From Phorcus lineatus (Eukaryota > Mollusca > Gastropoda > Trochida > Trochidae), in assembly GCA_921293015.1 (NCBI GenBank), contig OV121096.1:9551000-9614999 (forward strand): DNA of 64,000 nt, given 5' to 3'. Both the position numbers and the translations under genes were made by a program. Below are positions 33,601-43,140 of this stretch, one piece after another; position 1 is the stretch's first letter; the number at the start of each line of letters is the position of its first letter. The notes beneath the pieces were generated by a model. The model had not been told where the DNA came from. It searched no databases and worked only from the letters and a program-made list of their open reading frames with translations.

Positions 33601-36281
33601 TTAATCAGCACAAATTATATATATCTATATATTCTTTTTAAAGTTCTTTGTGGTATAGTTTCTTATTCTGTTTATTATTTTCACACAATAATACTTGTAA
33701 TATCAAGTGCACGTGTACTATCTTCTCGTCTCTGCTATGCATGCAAGCCTCGTTGTAATTTTTGTTAGCAGTTCTCGGATATGCTCTAGCCTGGCTGGTG
33801 ACGTAGAGGCGCTCAAAGGTTTGTCTTTCTCTGATTTTTTGTCTCTTTATCATTTTGTCTGTTTGTTTGTTTCTTTGACTGACTGCTTAAAGTGACACAG
33901 AGTATGTTTCAGGATTTTATCTTGGTGCTAGTAAGAGCCAAAATACCTTATGAGCTAAAATTGCATCTTTATCTTTAAAATGGCGAAATTTTAATATGTC
34001 CTTGTTTTAACTGACAATCGGAAAACAGCCCTTTAAATGTTAAGAATTTGAAATCATGTGTCCACTTAACGTGCATATTACTTATACGACCTACTTAACA
34101 TTATCAACCAATGTTTTTCTTTTTATCTGCTGTACCGGTAAATAAGTTTCATTGGCACTCGCCAGCTCGATTTTCGATCACAAGTCACGGCATTCACCAA
34201 TCTATTGTCACTATACTGAACTTATGATTATTAGGATTCTGATTTTCTAAAACAACCACTACTTCTTGATGAAATAACACCATTTATGAAGTATGACATA
34301 TTTGACTCCAACAACATACTCTGTGGCCCTTTCACACTCTGACTTTCTCGTAGCATGTTTATGGACGCAGATATCCTTCTTAAAGGCACTATAGCACGCA
34401 TTTTCAAATCATCTATAACAGGGCAAATGGGGACATATATGCACTAACTAACTTTCTATCTATGCAATTAGATGCTTCTTATACTTTACACTTAAAATGC
34501 AATTGATAATGAAAAGGTAAGATTGGAGAAGTTTTTATAAGGGAATGTGTTCAGCTTTTAATATATCTTAATCCATTAAGACGAAGGAAGAATAATTCTT
34601 TAATAGTTTTACCTGTAACCGATTTCATAAACACGATATTAGCTTAGTTGTTGGATAAACGAAAGTGGAAGCCGTTTTTCAGACTCTAAGCAACGTAGGA
34701 ATATTGCTGATGTCAGTATGTCCGGGTCTATTTTAATATTGCTTTTTTTCACTTCTGTATATGATTCCCAAATAACTGACGGTGTAGAATTTTATCTTCG
34801 ATAGATATTCATTATCTGTGCATCTCATTTATTTACGAAATATTGATGTGCGCTAGTGCCTTTTTTAGTTCTTCTTGTACATTTCTCAGTATGGCAACTT
34901 ACTGTATATAATTATGTATTCCTTTACAGCAGGATCCCGAAAGTTTTTAAAGCTACTTGTATGTATGTGAACAAATCGTTGATTGAATAAATCCTGTTGA
35001 GAATAATCTTTTTTCAACATGTTATAATAATATAATAACTTTTCCATAGATCCTTAGGTTAATTGTAAAAAATCATGTTACATTAATAAGGGGTCAGATT
35101 TTTAAAATTCTAATTTACTCAATCCAATGAGAAAATGTAATTTCATCTAATTTGTATAAATATAAAAGGAAGTTGAGGTCCCTCGTTTAACCTTATTAAT
35201 TACCTACTTGAGATTCAGTAAAACTTATCTAAGAGTTCTGAAATTTGGCAGCTCAAACTGTTATGGTTAACACGAGTATAAAACTTCTGCTGATTATAAT
35301 CCTTAAAGCAATATTCAAGTCAAAGTATTACTTACAATATGAAAAATTCCCATTCCTGTTACAATTTGTTGGTATAGCTGGTTTATTTAAAAACAACCTA
35401 TCTGTACACCTTTTATACCATGAATTACGGTCATTTAATGAATTAAATTTTCGTCTGATCCTTTTTTAATGTTATCGAATTATCTTCTTCGTAAAGGGGG
35501 AGGCGCTAAAGGGGATTTTTAAACCATGTCGCTGATTTGTCTACTCTATCCGAATGCACCAAAACTTTGTTATTGATCTACAAGAAAAAACTGGTCAATT
35601 GAAACAGCAGATAGGTGGGTAAATATGAAATGAATATCATCTGTGGGGAAAGGATAGTAATTTTTTTCACATAAAAAATCGTTGTCTTTTTTATGTTTCA
35701 GATTCCAGCAAAAAGCTTCGAAAATCAGACCCTTCTAAACGTGGTCGCAGTTCAAAGCGGAGTATTCTTGATCAGGTTAGAGAATGTGCTATGAATTGTT
35801 AATGGAAACTTGCGTGTAAACATCATAATACATTCTTTTGAAGTCTTAAACAAAAAACAGAAAGTCATGAAATGAAAGAGCCTAGTTTCCTTAGTCACGA
35901 CAAAAATGAATTAGTTCAATAACGCACTGAGTACTGTAAATTTTTTGTCATTATACGTGATTCTATCAGCTAAACATTCCCGTGATGATTGTAATTTAAT
36001 CTTAATGAGGAATGTAAGTGCTTCTGTTTGAAAGCTATGCAAATGATAATGATGATGATGATGATTGTTGTGATCATGACGATGGTGGTCACATGTGTTA
36101 TACATTTAAGAATTAATTTTGCAATCAATCAATTTATTTTGAAATAACAAGTTTTCAAATATTTCAGAGATCGAAACAATACACTGCTGAAGACTACAAG
36201 GCTCTTAAAGAGGAACTTCGAAGACGCCAACGCGCATACAAATCCTTCCTTCCGAATCGAACTTCATACACCGTCTTTTAG
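18562..36281 (+). CDS. Cyclic-nucleotide-binding-domain protein, CNBD2-like, 12 coding exons (join)
   Basis: Coding exons: 18562-18694, 23574-23735, 24175-24262, 24614-24786, 25337-25473, 25923-26095, 27141-27257, 27721-27857, 30596-31494, 33026-33186, 35709-35775, 36168-36281. All introns are GT-AG, every junction keeps frame, and the sum is 2361 nt (786 residues plus TAG). Residues about 99-231 form a first CNB domain: GEKGDNFYIILTG, then a phosphate-binding-cassette-like FGELALI with VRNAS, so the cassette Glu and Arg appear present. Residues about 232-430 form a second CNB domain (DGLHFIISGQVKIVVD) whose cassette is degenerate (GDLEMALGL, no Arg-Ala). Its two halves are separated by an inserted basic linker. 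Residues about 430-786 are charged and largely disordered. The family is related to CNBD2, known from sperm function in mammals (human CNBD2 is shorter, 576 residues). CNBD2 versus another CNB paralogue is not certain. Confidence 0.85.
18691..19325. repeat. 87-bp minisatellite in intron 1, starting at the exon-1 splice donor
   Basis: tatagggaca recurs every 87 bp at 18824, 18911, 18998, 19085, 19172 and 19259. The phrase at the exon-1 donor (accagtgagtactt, 18691-18704) recurs diverged at 18766 and, more loosely, as 'ccttccagtgataac' in each unit. The array therefore seems related to the splice-site region. Confidence 0.85.
19330..20740. other. Intron 1 sequence, unassigned
   Basis: Intronic. 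A GC-richer patch at 19690-19930 looks like a dispersed repeat but has no ORF or recognisable motif. Confidence 0.35.
20742..21228 (-). mobile_element. MITE family 1, full copy (487 bp) in intron 1
   Basis: Ends ttaaagggccacagagtatg and, inverted at the far end, the related ttaaagtgacacagagtat. It matches the copy at 33887-34334 in the opposite orientation over nearly its whole length, including 'aaaatttcgccattttaaag'. TTAA is present at both ends. No coding capacity. Confidence 0.9.
21230..23570. other. Rest of intron 1, unassigned
   Basis: AT-rich, with no exon I can fit in phase. A short palindrome (attcataatttaaaattatgaat, 23 bp, at about 21895-21917) and small direct repeats near 23285-23365 are the only structure seen. 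Confidence 0.4.
23574..23735 (+). CDS. CNB gene, coding exon 2
   Basis: Encodes the helical leader VYERVLNIITKPAEERED and ILPWFRKKSDVFKEL, the helix pair that typically precedes a CNB domain. The acceptor is a tandem CAGCAG (NAGNAG, 23571-23576), so exon 2 could also start at 23577, dropping or changing one residue without a frameshift. Confidence 0.85.
24175..24262 (+). CDS. CNB gene, coding exon 3
   Basis: Encodes ILSDIVKNCEFATCQRDH and VIIRQGEKGD, the start of the first CNB beta-barrel. Donor GTGAGT. Confidence 0.9.
24370..24436 (+). pseudogene. Degenerate extra copy 1 of the exon-4 start
   Basis: Reads FYTILTGAVNVHINTNLT followed by a TAA stop. Exon 4 reads FYIILTGTVSVHINTNLTED, so the stop replaces the first Glu. 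It is preceded by AAG instead of the CAG acceptor. It lies 121 bp upstream of copy 2 and 244 bp upstream of exon 4. Confidence 0.8.
24491..24557 (+). pseudogene. Degenerate extra copy 2 of the exon-4 start
   Basis: 'atcatcctgatggggacgg' through 'gacccaaactgaagacca' aligns with exon 4, with indels that destroy the frame. The preceding intron (gagaactcgtatatcaaact) also aligns with that before exon 4, so the duplicated unit of about 122 bp includes the acceptor region. Acceptor CAG has become AAG. Confidence 0.8.
24614..24786 (+). CDS. CNB gene, coding exon 4
   Basis: With the last bases of exon 3 it gives GDNFYIILTGTVSV, the canonical CNB strand pair, then a charged insertion (EQIKQKQLEEERNVLEMG) that lengthens the loop before the cassette. 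Donor GTGAGT. The 5' part is present in two further broken copies just upstream. Confidence 0.9.
25337..25473 (+). CDS. CNB gene, coding exon 5 (first phosphate-binding cassette)
   Basis: Encodes GKSFGELALIRIDSVRNAS, the cassette of the first CNB domain. The Glu of FGELAL and the Arg of VRNAS correspond to the ribose- and phosphate-contacting residues, but the Pro usually before that Arg is missing. Ends in phase 0 with the C-helix start LHAYQ. Confidence 0.9.
25923..26095 (+). CDS. CNB gene, coding exon 6
   Basis: Encodes FDKKYGFVDEFPLFSGWN and the beginning of the second CNB domain (FEDTVIRQATPVDGLHFII). Acceptor TTGCAG, donor CAG/GTGGAT. Confidence 0.9.
26098..26850. repeat. GTACAC-rich simple-sequence stretches in intron 6
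   Basis: Imperfect (cgtacaca)n-like runs occur at 26105-26205 and 26690-26850. Within the second, 'ttgccgtacatagacggtac' is present twice (about 26692 and 26789). Confidence 0.65.
27141..27257 (+). CDS. CNB gene, coding exon 7
   Basis: Completes FIISGQVKIVVD of the second CNB domain, then a linker with KGDIAALEREKARELLRR. An alternative acceptor at 27146 (acag) would break the frame relative to exon 6. Confidence 0.85.
27721..27857 (+). CDS. CNB gene, coding exon 8
   Basis: Encodes a strongly basic linker (KSKAVKKKMAFQKRK) and then LRHLELCLMGAVDVIG, leading into the second cassette. The linker is an insertion relative to ordinary CNB domains. Just upstream the intron ends in a (tgaa)n(tcaa)n tail resembling the 3' end of a retroelement. 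Confidence 0.85.
28150..29810 (+). mobile_element. Decayed LINE (L1/Tx1-like) reverse-transcriptase fragment in intron 8
   Basis: From about 28165 the frame reads ERGCRQGDPISPYLF, an RT motif, then QYAGDTQLF, where the catalytic YADD has become YAGD. It continues for 292 codons to a stop at 29138, including KIENIRRILASWKHKPLTLI and DFLWNGKRNKIK, typical of LINE ORF2 after the RT palm. Later frames (29144-29458 and 29528-29770) carry the rest, ending in a cysteine motif (CSFCKFEKENLVHVFINC; zf-RVT). Endonuclease and 5' RT parts are missing. It is 5'-truncated, lies in the same sense as the host gene and is not active. Confidence 0.9.
29815..30590. other. Rest of intron 8, unassigned
   Basis: AT-rich, ending in the acceptor aacag before exon 9. 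Nothing else recognised. Confidence 0.4.
30596..31494 (+). CDS. CNB gene, coding exon 9 (large, second cassette and linker)
   Basis: An 899-nt exon. It starts with GDLEMALGLTTYAQSVICTE, the degenerate second cassette, then the C-helix (YDRLIEKRNPHAIRMMKSIV). The remainder is charged, low in hydrophobic residues and probably disordered, including a basic stretch (MREKEKKKRTQKPKQF) and acidic, Ser/Thr-rich parts. Donor GAG/GTGAGG. Confidence 0.9.
31490..32060. repeat. 18-bp purine/G-rich minisatellite starting at the exon-9 donor
   Basis: About 30 units of the type gctgagaggggtatgagg run from the first bases of intron 9 to 32060. The plus strand is almost wholly purine with GGGG runs. The donor itself (gaggtgaggtatgagag) looks like a first, slightly different unit. 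The 117-codon ORF inside (Met-Arg-Gly-Glu-Arg repeats) is a by-product of an 18-bp unit being a multiple of three; I do not regard it as a gene. Confidence 0.95.
32170..33020. other. Rest of intron 9, unassigned
   Basis: No repeat or exon recognised. Confidence 0.4.
33026..33186 (+). CDS. CNB gene, coding exon 10
   Basis: Encodes a basic then acidic, Ser/Thr-rich tail segment (ERKPRPGNRVHMRLRDAT; SDDDEMTTEID). Phase 0 in, phase 2 out; acceptor CTACAG. Confidence 0.8.
33887..34334 (+). mobile_element. MITE family 1, copy in intron 10
   Basis: Same family as 20742-21228, inverted relative to it. Starts ttaaagtgacacagagtatg and ends with the inverted partner 'catactctgtggcccttt'. TTAA is present at the 5' side only. 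Confidence 0.85.
34380..34866. mobile_element. MITE family 2, copy in intron 10
   Basis: Begins ttaaaggcactatagcacgc and ends with the inverted partner 'tgtgcgctagtgccttttt'. It lies only about 45 bp from the preceding MITE. Confidence 0.7.
34870..35700. other. Rest of intron 10, unassigned
   Basis: AT-rich; no exon assigned (see rejected micro-exon). Confidence 0.4.
35709..35775 (+). CDS. CNB gene, coding exon 11
   Basis: Encodes a very basic segment, KKLRKSDPSKRGRSSKRS. I chose the acceptor TTCCAG at 35703-35708; the stronger-looking TTTCAG seven bases upstream would put a stop in frame after 12 codons. Confidence 0.75.
36168..36281 (+). CDS. CNB gene, coding exon 12 (stop)
   Basis: Encodes RSKQYTAEDYKALKEELRRR and the C-terminus FLPNRTSYTVF, then TAG. 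Acceptor ATTTCAG, phase 0. Confidence 0.8.
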   Translation, partial: RSKQYTAEDYKALKEELRRRQRAYKSFLPNRTSYTVF

Positions 36282-36530
36282 GTACATGAATCATTCGAGG
36301 GACACTGCCCGGAGTTTAGGATATATGTTTGTTTTGAATATATCGCGGTCCTTTCGAAGTTCCAACTTCCAAATTTTATATCTGAGAACTTATCAACTGA
36401 GTTGAATGATGCAAAGGCCAATTCACACCGTACAACATGTATTGGTCATATGTAGCAACTACATTTAGAACAATTAGCTGTTTCAACTCGGGAGTTCTTA
36501 TTTCACTAAGTAAATTATCCTTAAAGGGGC

Positions 36531-36903
36531 AGTAGCACGGTGTTTAGCTCATAAACTGGTCTTATGAACACGAAAATAAATGTGACCAAATGCAAGGCAA
36601 TCTATTCTAATCAAAAGACAAGTTTTAAAACGAACGTACCGTGATAGTTGAAGTTTTACAAATCAATTTCAATACCTCAAATGATTAAAAGGTGTTCACA
36701 CAAGAAATTGCCGACAGTGGTTTATGCTTGTTAATTGATTAATTCCTTAACGACCACAAATGATTGGGTTGAGAAATCAGATGTTTTGATTCACTTCCGA
36801 AAATACATTTGCATAAACCTATGTTTATTTGTTACTTACGTTAATAGGTTAAAATTTTAAACCTTTCAAAAAAACGTGCTTCTATCCCTTTAAGTCGTTA
36901 CTG
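36531..36903. mobile_element. MITE family 2, full copy (373 bp) downstream of the CNB gene
   Basis: Terminal inverted repeats of about 19 bp: ttaaaggggcagtagcacg at the left, and cgtgcttctatccctttaa at the right. It contains AATAAA at 36575-36580, the first such signal after the CNB stop codon. Confidence 0.85.
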
Positions 36904-36909
36904 CAATTT

Positions 36910-37340
36910 GTAAAATGATGAACGGGCATGAAATTGTAACCAAAATTGTTGACGTGAACGGACAATAATGCTCAACTCTCTGCCCAGCATTGTAGCACTA
37001 ATATCGGGCTGATGACCTAATCTTATTCACCCTGAACATTGTACAAAAGTTTTTATAAACTCCTTACCGCGACGATATTACAAACTCTGATCAGTGCGAT
37101 CAGGAAAGAAACATATTGTTTGATAGATATAATGTATTTTATTCATGAAGTTCATCCTTCTGCTGAACATTCATACATACCGATACTAATCATGCATTTG
37201 AAAAAATTTAAAAATAAATCGTGATCTTTCGAAGAAAGACTTTGTCCTTTTCCCTCATGAATCCTGTTGATAACCCTCAATTATTGAAAAGAAATCAGTC
37301 GTAAAGAAACACAACACAAAAACGATGCACAAGTATCAAA
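36910..37340. other. Non-coding stretch
   Basis: No gene or repeat recognised. Confidence 0.4.
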
Positions 37341-37343
37341 CAA

Positions 37344-37645
37344 GGGTTCATCCTGCTACATGAGCGTACTTAAATCCGCTAATCCAGCTCCTTCCATATA
37401 CCCTGATCCCCTTCGAGCTGTGCTCACCTGTTATAGTTTAAGCCAATGACATGTCGTTATCCAAGGAGCTGGAAGCTACCCTTTTGAATTTTTCACCCGG
37501 GTTGTGCCGCTGTTGCTGGATGCGAGTCGCCTCATTGGCTGGTTAGATAGCTAGCGATACGAGGCTTTTGGCCTAAAGGATATCAGGGTATATGGAGGGA
37601 GCTGGATCGCGGATTCAATTACGCTGATGCAGCAGGATGACAAAG
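37344..37645. mobile_element. Foldback element (302 bp, about 65-bp arms)
   Basis: The left arm (37344-37408, including ccatataccctgat) is complementary to the right arm (37580-37645, including atcagggtatatgg), with outer parts sharing 'catcctgct'. The centre is locally GC-rich and non-coding. Confidence 0.9.
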
Positions 37646-37649
37646 GTTA

Positions 37650-38260
37650 AACCTTTGCATTTTACCTGATCACTGGCAATTAATTTTCCTAAGCTGTTGC
37701 TATAAGGTCTCTTCGATGGAGAAACAGAATACGAGTTTTCCCGATGAAAAATCCCAGGAGTGACATCGTGTAGAAAGCTCGAGCTTAAACGCTTCAGCGG
37801 ACCAAGCTGAAGAGATATATCATATTCTTTTCAAGATTTGTTTTCATCATTAATTATTCAGAAGTCTACTTTTAAGTAAACCTCATCATCATAAGTGACA
37901 GACAATTCTTGACATTGTGTAATATGAACTGTTGGCTTCAAACATTCTCACTAAATCTGACAGCAGCTCGCTTAACCAAACGGAACAGACATACTACTAG
38001 GATCGCTCTTCTAGCATGTCATTGTCAACATGTTATTATAACATGAATCACATGAATTTTAATATCGTACATGAAAGATATAGAATGCGTGACATTTGAA
38101 CTATGAGTAATTGGTATTTGAAACTGTCTCTAAGAGTGGACATTATAAGTTATAACATTCCGTCAAGGGTGACATAGGGATATATTATTCCCGCGAATGA
38201 ACAAGACCTAAGACCTGATCACGTGACTTTTATTGATTGACGTGGAAGCACGCTTTACAC
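37650..38260. other. Non-coding stretch
   Basis: Nothing recognised. Confidence 0.4.
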
Positions 38261-38268
38261 ATGTAGCG

Positions 38269-38850
38269 ATTTGGTCTCTGAATGCCGGCAGACTGGATTT
38301 TGGTAGGCAAAGCAATGAAGCGTGCTAATTGGTAGACAATAGGGGATTACGGGGGGCATCTCCTAATCTTTGGTGAGCGAAATTCAGAAAATGAAGAATG
38401 TTTATTGCCTTGAGTGAACGAAAGTTCAATTTATTTGAGTGAACGAAAGTTTACTTACATTTGAGTGAACGGAATTTTTAATGGTAATTTGAAGAAGAAG
38501 AACAAGAAGAAGTATAGAGCACTTGACAGTGCTCTTGGGTTTGCGAAAACTCAGATTATGAATGGACAAATGTCAAGGGAGCAGTACCACGACACTGTTG
38601 CACATTATGTTGGCCTGTAATGTACTATGTATTAATTTGTACTATGTAGTAATATAATGTATATAATTGTGTATTATCAAAAATAAAAACTGAGAAATTC
38701 CTTTCTGAGTTTATCATTGTTGCTCTGAATATTTGCATGTTTCATTGGGGGACATATTGGGGCAATATAAAGGTTTTTGATACGACCCCCATGCTTGTAA
38801 CAATAAGGATTAGTTCACCAACCATGACCTGCCGGCATTCAGAGACATCC
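38269..38850. repeat. Separated inverted repeat (about 20 bp arms) with an internal short tandem repeat
   Basis: tctctgaatgccggcag near 38275 is complementary to ctgccggcattcagaga near 38829. Between them 'gagtgaacgaaagtt' occurs three times (38412-38475). This may be a degraded foldback element. Confidence 0.55.
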
Positions 38851-38859
38851 CCCATGTAG

Positions 38860-40470
38860 CGGGGTTTAAGGGATTTATCAACCCTCGGTGACGGTGTATA
38901 TATATATTTGTTAAGGGTAACGTGGACCAATCAGAGATCGGCATTCTTACATGAGGTAGGATAAAACATAATTCAAGACAGTGGTTATACTGATGTCCAT
39001 GACGACCTTAAAATGCAAATAATTAACCGAGACTTCAAAACCGACCAATTCGGTCAGTATGCTGAGGGGTACAGAAGTGGTCGGAATTGATAATACGTCT
39101 TTAAATGGGTGCTATTGTGCATTTTTTTGATAAGCAAGGCGCAGAGCAAGCAATTATCAATGACGTCCCTCGTATTCTTTTTTGATAGTTTAAGATCATA
39201 TATTAATCTTAAAGGCATTGAGATTAATCATACACAAGCTTGATAATACTTTTTGAAACAAAAAGGTTGTAAATCAGTGAGAAAGGTCATTTTATGAAGT
39301 AGAAACGCTGAATTTGTAAATGAAAGGAAAATTGTGGTTTATCGTCTTGCAACACATATCGAAAACGAAACCGATTAATCTGTGATCTCGGTTTATGACA
39401 AACACTCATTTCAATCTGCATGCATAACCGTACGCGCAATTGCCTTTTTAAAATTTTGAAAGTAATTTTTAAATAATACCATTTTCTTTCCAACACCAAA
39501 AAAGACGATTTCTTAACTGTTACTTATTTATCGTTACTGTGGTTTCAGTTTTCTCACTTCAGTTTTCAAAGGCGTTGAACGACTAAAAAACGCCCAGGCG
39601 TGATCGTTTTCCTCCAGTGGTGCTCTCGCGAATGTTATGATTGGTCGGTTCACGATGTACGATGACCGACAACTTCATCAATAATATCTGGAAAATTTGT
39701 AAGGAGCTTTTGTTTTGAATTGCCGTTCAAGATATCTGATGACCTTTTATACTTTGAAAAAAAATATGTTTGCTTTATTCTGATGAGTTTCTATAGTTAG
39801 ATACTTTTTATAGATAGTTTCTATGTATTGTGCAATAAATGACAAAAATGGCAAATAAGATATTTTATTCAGTACACATTAAACTAAAGCCTTTCTCCAT
39901 GATTTTTTTATCATTATAAGTGATATAATCATAGCTAATTAGATCATCAACATATTTATAGAAAATCCAAAGTCTTTATGGCATCAGTCTTTAAAAAATA
40001 ACATGTTATTGACAGAGCATGTACATGGAATCTTACAGAATACTGATCATGAAAAATACACCTTAACAATATACTATATACTATTTGTTTGAAAACAAAA
40101 TATTTTTGCAAATTCATAATGAGAAAAAATCTTTTATTTGTTGTATAGATAGTTCCTTTTTGAAGGCTTGATTTGTATATCTGTCGTGCCCTATTCCCGG
40201 AATTGTTCATTCCCTAACTGAGCGATGATCTCCCCCTCCCCCCTCCGGCCAATTGCCGATTGCCTCTTCATTTCAAGGGATTTTTCATTTTTATTAATAA
40301 TGTTCCGATGATTATTTAGGATTTTTACATATGTTGTAAATTTAATGAATTTTAATTTAATTTTTAATCTATGATATATTGCATGTTTCATAACTTTAAT
40401 GATATGTTTAGCAATGTATTAAGATTTCCGGGGTTTTTTCAAAATTTAATATTAATCGTGTCCTTTGAAT
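38860..40470. other. AT-rich non-coding stretch
   Basis: No gene or clear element recognised. Confidence 0.4.
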
Positions 40471-40476
40471 ATTCTC

Positions 40477-40964
40477 TTAAATTGACACCGAGTATGTTTC
40501 ATAAATTTTGTATGTGTCTTAAATAAGAGCCAATATACCATTTGCCTTGAGTTAAAATGGAATTAAAAATCGTTTTAACGTTCCATCTTGTATTTACTTA
40601 AATGCCAAAAATATGATATTTGTTTTCAATTGTTCGAAAAACGGCATAATTCGTGTTTAAAGAAATCGACATTCTTGGTCCCATTTACATGTACGTTAGT
40701 AAAATGACCTAATAAGCACTACCAACCTATACTAGTCTTTGTCTGCCGTAAATATATATTTCAAAATTACGTTTGAGTCATTGGCGAGGTCTATTGTCTG
40801 GTTTTCGATCATAAATCTCCAATTTAAGCATTCTAATGTTTCTATACTGAACTCATTAGCAACACGATGCTTGTTTTCAGAAAAATCTCACCATTTCTTA
40901 ATCAATTAACATCATTTATGAAGTTTGACATTTTTGACCCAAACAATATACGCTGTGTCCCTAT
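40477..40964 (+). mobile_element. MITE family 1, diverged copy
   Basis: Starts ttaaattgacaccgagtatg and ends 'tatacgctgtgtcccta'. Internal landmarks match the other copies (aagagccaatatacca; catcatttatgaagtttgac) but with much more divergence. Confidence 0.75.
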
Positions 40965-41481
40965 AAAACTTCCTATGCCCTTTTATTGGGAAAATTAAAA
41001 TTTGATTTTCCTTATTCCCGTCAGTTGGGCAGAGCGGTTGCCATGGGGAATTTTGGGAATTGGGCACTATGTATACACCTGGAAAAAAGTATTGCAACGC
41101 CTGCATTTTTAATTACTCTCAGAATAAATATCAATATTCGATTCGGACTTGTTCGTAGTAAACCATTTGTTTTAAGTTAAACCATGTCTTATAATACAAA
41201 AACCAACAAACTCTTCACAAATTACCAAGTTTATCATTTGAAAAACAGACATCGAAGGAACCTTTACTAAACAGCAAAATTTCATAGTCGAAAATGATTC
41301 GCTGGGCGATTAGTAGAGATGGAAAACAACATTGAATGACTTAGATTGATGACAAAAGACACACAAAAAAGAAAGAAAGTACAAATGGTTGGTATTACGT
41401 ACCCTCTTTTCGTGAACAAGGCGCTGAACTGTCTATGAGGCCATTGGTTAATTTTTTGTGTGGTAATGTATATGCAAGATT

Positions 41482-41920
41482 ATTCTCCCCATAGAGGTAG
41501 CTCCGTCATAAATTCCTATACAACCCCTGTCTTAATATGAAGGTGTTTTTTTTATCTAGAAATGTAGAAATCTGACTGGTTGCAAACAAAGTCAGTTGTG
41601 CAATCAGCGAAGCCGTTTCAAAAGTTGTCATTCAAATCGCCTTAAAAGTTATTTTCCCTAAGCTTTCCAAAAGCTAAACATTATTCGAATATGCACCTTG
41701 CACTTTGAGTCTTCTTTACAGAACACATACGTCTCATTTTTCAACTGCGTCATTGCATAGGCCAGAGTGACAACAAATGTTATTCATGCATTCGGTGTTT
41801 TCCTTGGCTGAAATATTGCCAGGTAGTTTAAGGTAGTTTATGCCGGAAGCCCGAGAAACCTTCGTATTAAGACAAGGTTGTATTGGAATTTATGACGGAG
41901 CTACCCCTGTTGGGAGAGAA
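41482..41920. mobile_element. MITE with about 62-bp terminal inverted repeats (439 bp)
   Basis: The left arm (41482-41543) contains gtagctccgtcataaattcc. The right arm (41859-41920) contains its complement, ggaatttatgacggagctac. The arms differ at several positions. No coding capacity. Confidence 0.9.
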
Positions 41921-41924
41921 TGTT

Positions 41925-42665
41925 GTAATGAGATCTTAATATAACTGGGAAATCCGGTCATCAAATAAAACTTGGTGTTGCAATCTTTTTTTCCATTTGT
42001 ATATGAAAACTCACAATATATTAACAGGGCTCACTGACCGAGGTTCGGACACCACCCGTGTTCCCTCGAAATTCGGACATTTTGACTAAAAGCAACCGCA
42101 ATAATAAGTACATATCTGCAATCTGTTTGTTTAAAATGTTCCTTTTCATTATGTCATTTTCTAATATTTGAATGTTTTCTTTGGATAAACAATTAAGTGT
42201 CAGTTACATTTCTAATAGAACTTTTTGGCGAAATATTTGATTCATTGTAAATGTTGACTCTAAATCAGAACACGTAGAAGAGCCAAAATATCATTCTGAA
42301 TATTTGTACATTTAAAATAAATATATAAAGAGGATGCTAAACGACCTTCCATTTAACACAATTTTTATCAAAAGAGTTAATGATTTAGTATTGAACGAGC
42401 GAAAAGTGAGTTTTATACCAACTCATTCACGAAAAATGGTATTGAATGGAAGGAAGTTTGGTTATCTGTTAATTACTTTCCTACATGAAAAAAATGCCGA
42501 CGATGTGCTGAAACTACAATGTCCGCGACTAATCTGCCATTGTGACAGCGGGGCTAACATTGTAACGTTATAACTAAAAAATTGTGTATAATTGTAGTGG
42601 TATCATAACAGCTCCTCGCCAAGCATAACATGACTCGCTGTGGGGTATGGTTCGGTTTTATTCAA
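41925..42665. other. Non-coding stretch
   Basis: A 79-codon ORF at 42334-42573 has no recognisable domain; I assign nothing. Confidence 0.35.
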
Positions 42666-42669
42666 GTTC

Positions 42670-43136
42670 TTAAAGAGCCACTCTGTAATTTTCATAACAT
42701 ATTATTTACCTTTGATGCGAACCAAAATGTCATATGTGGTGATATAAAATCAAAACATCTTAACTTTTCATGTCGAAAAGACACATACTGGTTTTCCATG
42801 AAAATCTAATAACAGCCTTATAAATGCACAGAGGTGTATTTATCACGTCCAATATACATGGATACTAGTTATATAACCTGACAAACACTATCAACACCTA
42901 ACTGCCCTCCTGGCTGTTTAAGATAAGTCTCCAAAATTACGTTTGACTATTTGTAGCGCCTCACTGTCCGGTTTTCGATCATAATTGCAACGTTCTATCT
43001 TCATATTGTCACTGTAAAAATAACAATAATATCTAAAATGTGTCTATTTGGTAATAGTCGATACTTCGCGATCAAATGACACCTTTGATTGAGTTTGGCA
43101 TATATGACTCCACCAACTAACGGAGTGGCTCTTTAA
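42670..43136 (-). mobile_element. MITE family 1, copy abutting the left terminal repeat
   Basis: Ends ttaaagagccactctgt and, inverted, ttaaagagccactccgt, so about 17-bp terminal repeats. TTAA flanks both sides. It stops about 5 bp before the conserved sequence that begins the large palindromic structure. Confidence 0.85.
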
Positions 43137-43140
43137 GTTA

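Noticed and set aside
35592-35621. Possible micro-exon between exons 10 and 11 of the CNB gene
   Set aside because: It is phase-compatible (30 nt) with AG and GT borders, but the acceptor is weak and nothing conserved is encoded; exons 10 and 11 join in frame without it.
35702-35775. Exon 11 starting at the stronger TTTCAG acceptor
   Set aside because: It would place a TAA in frame after 12 codons and leave exon 12 unused.
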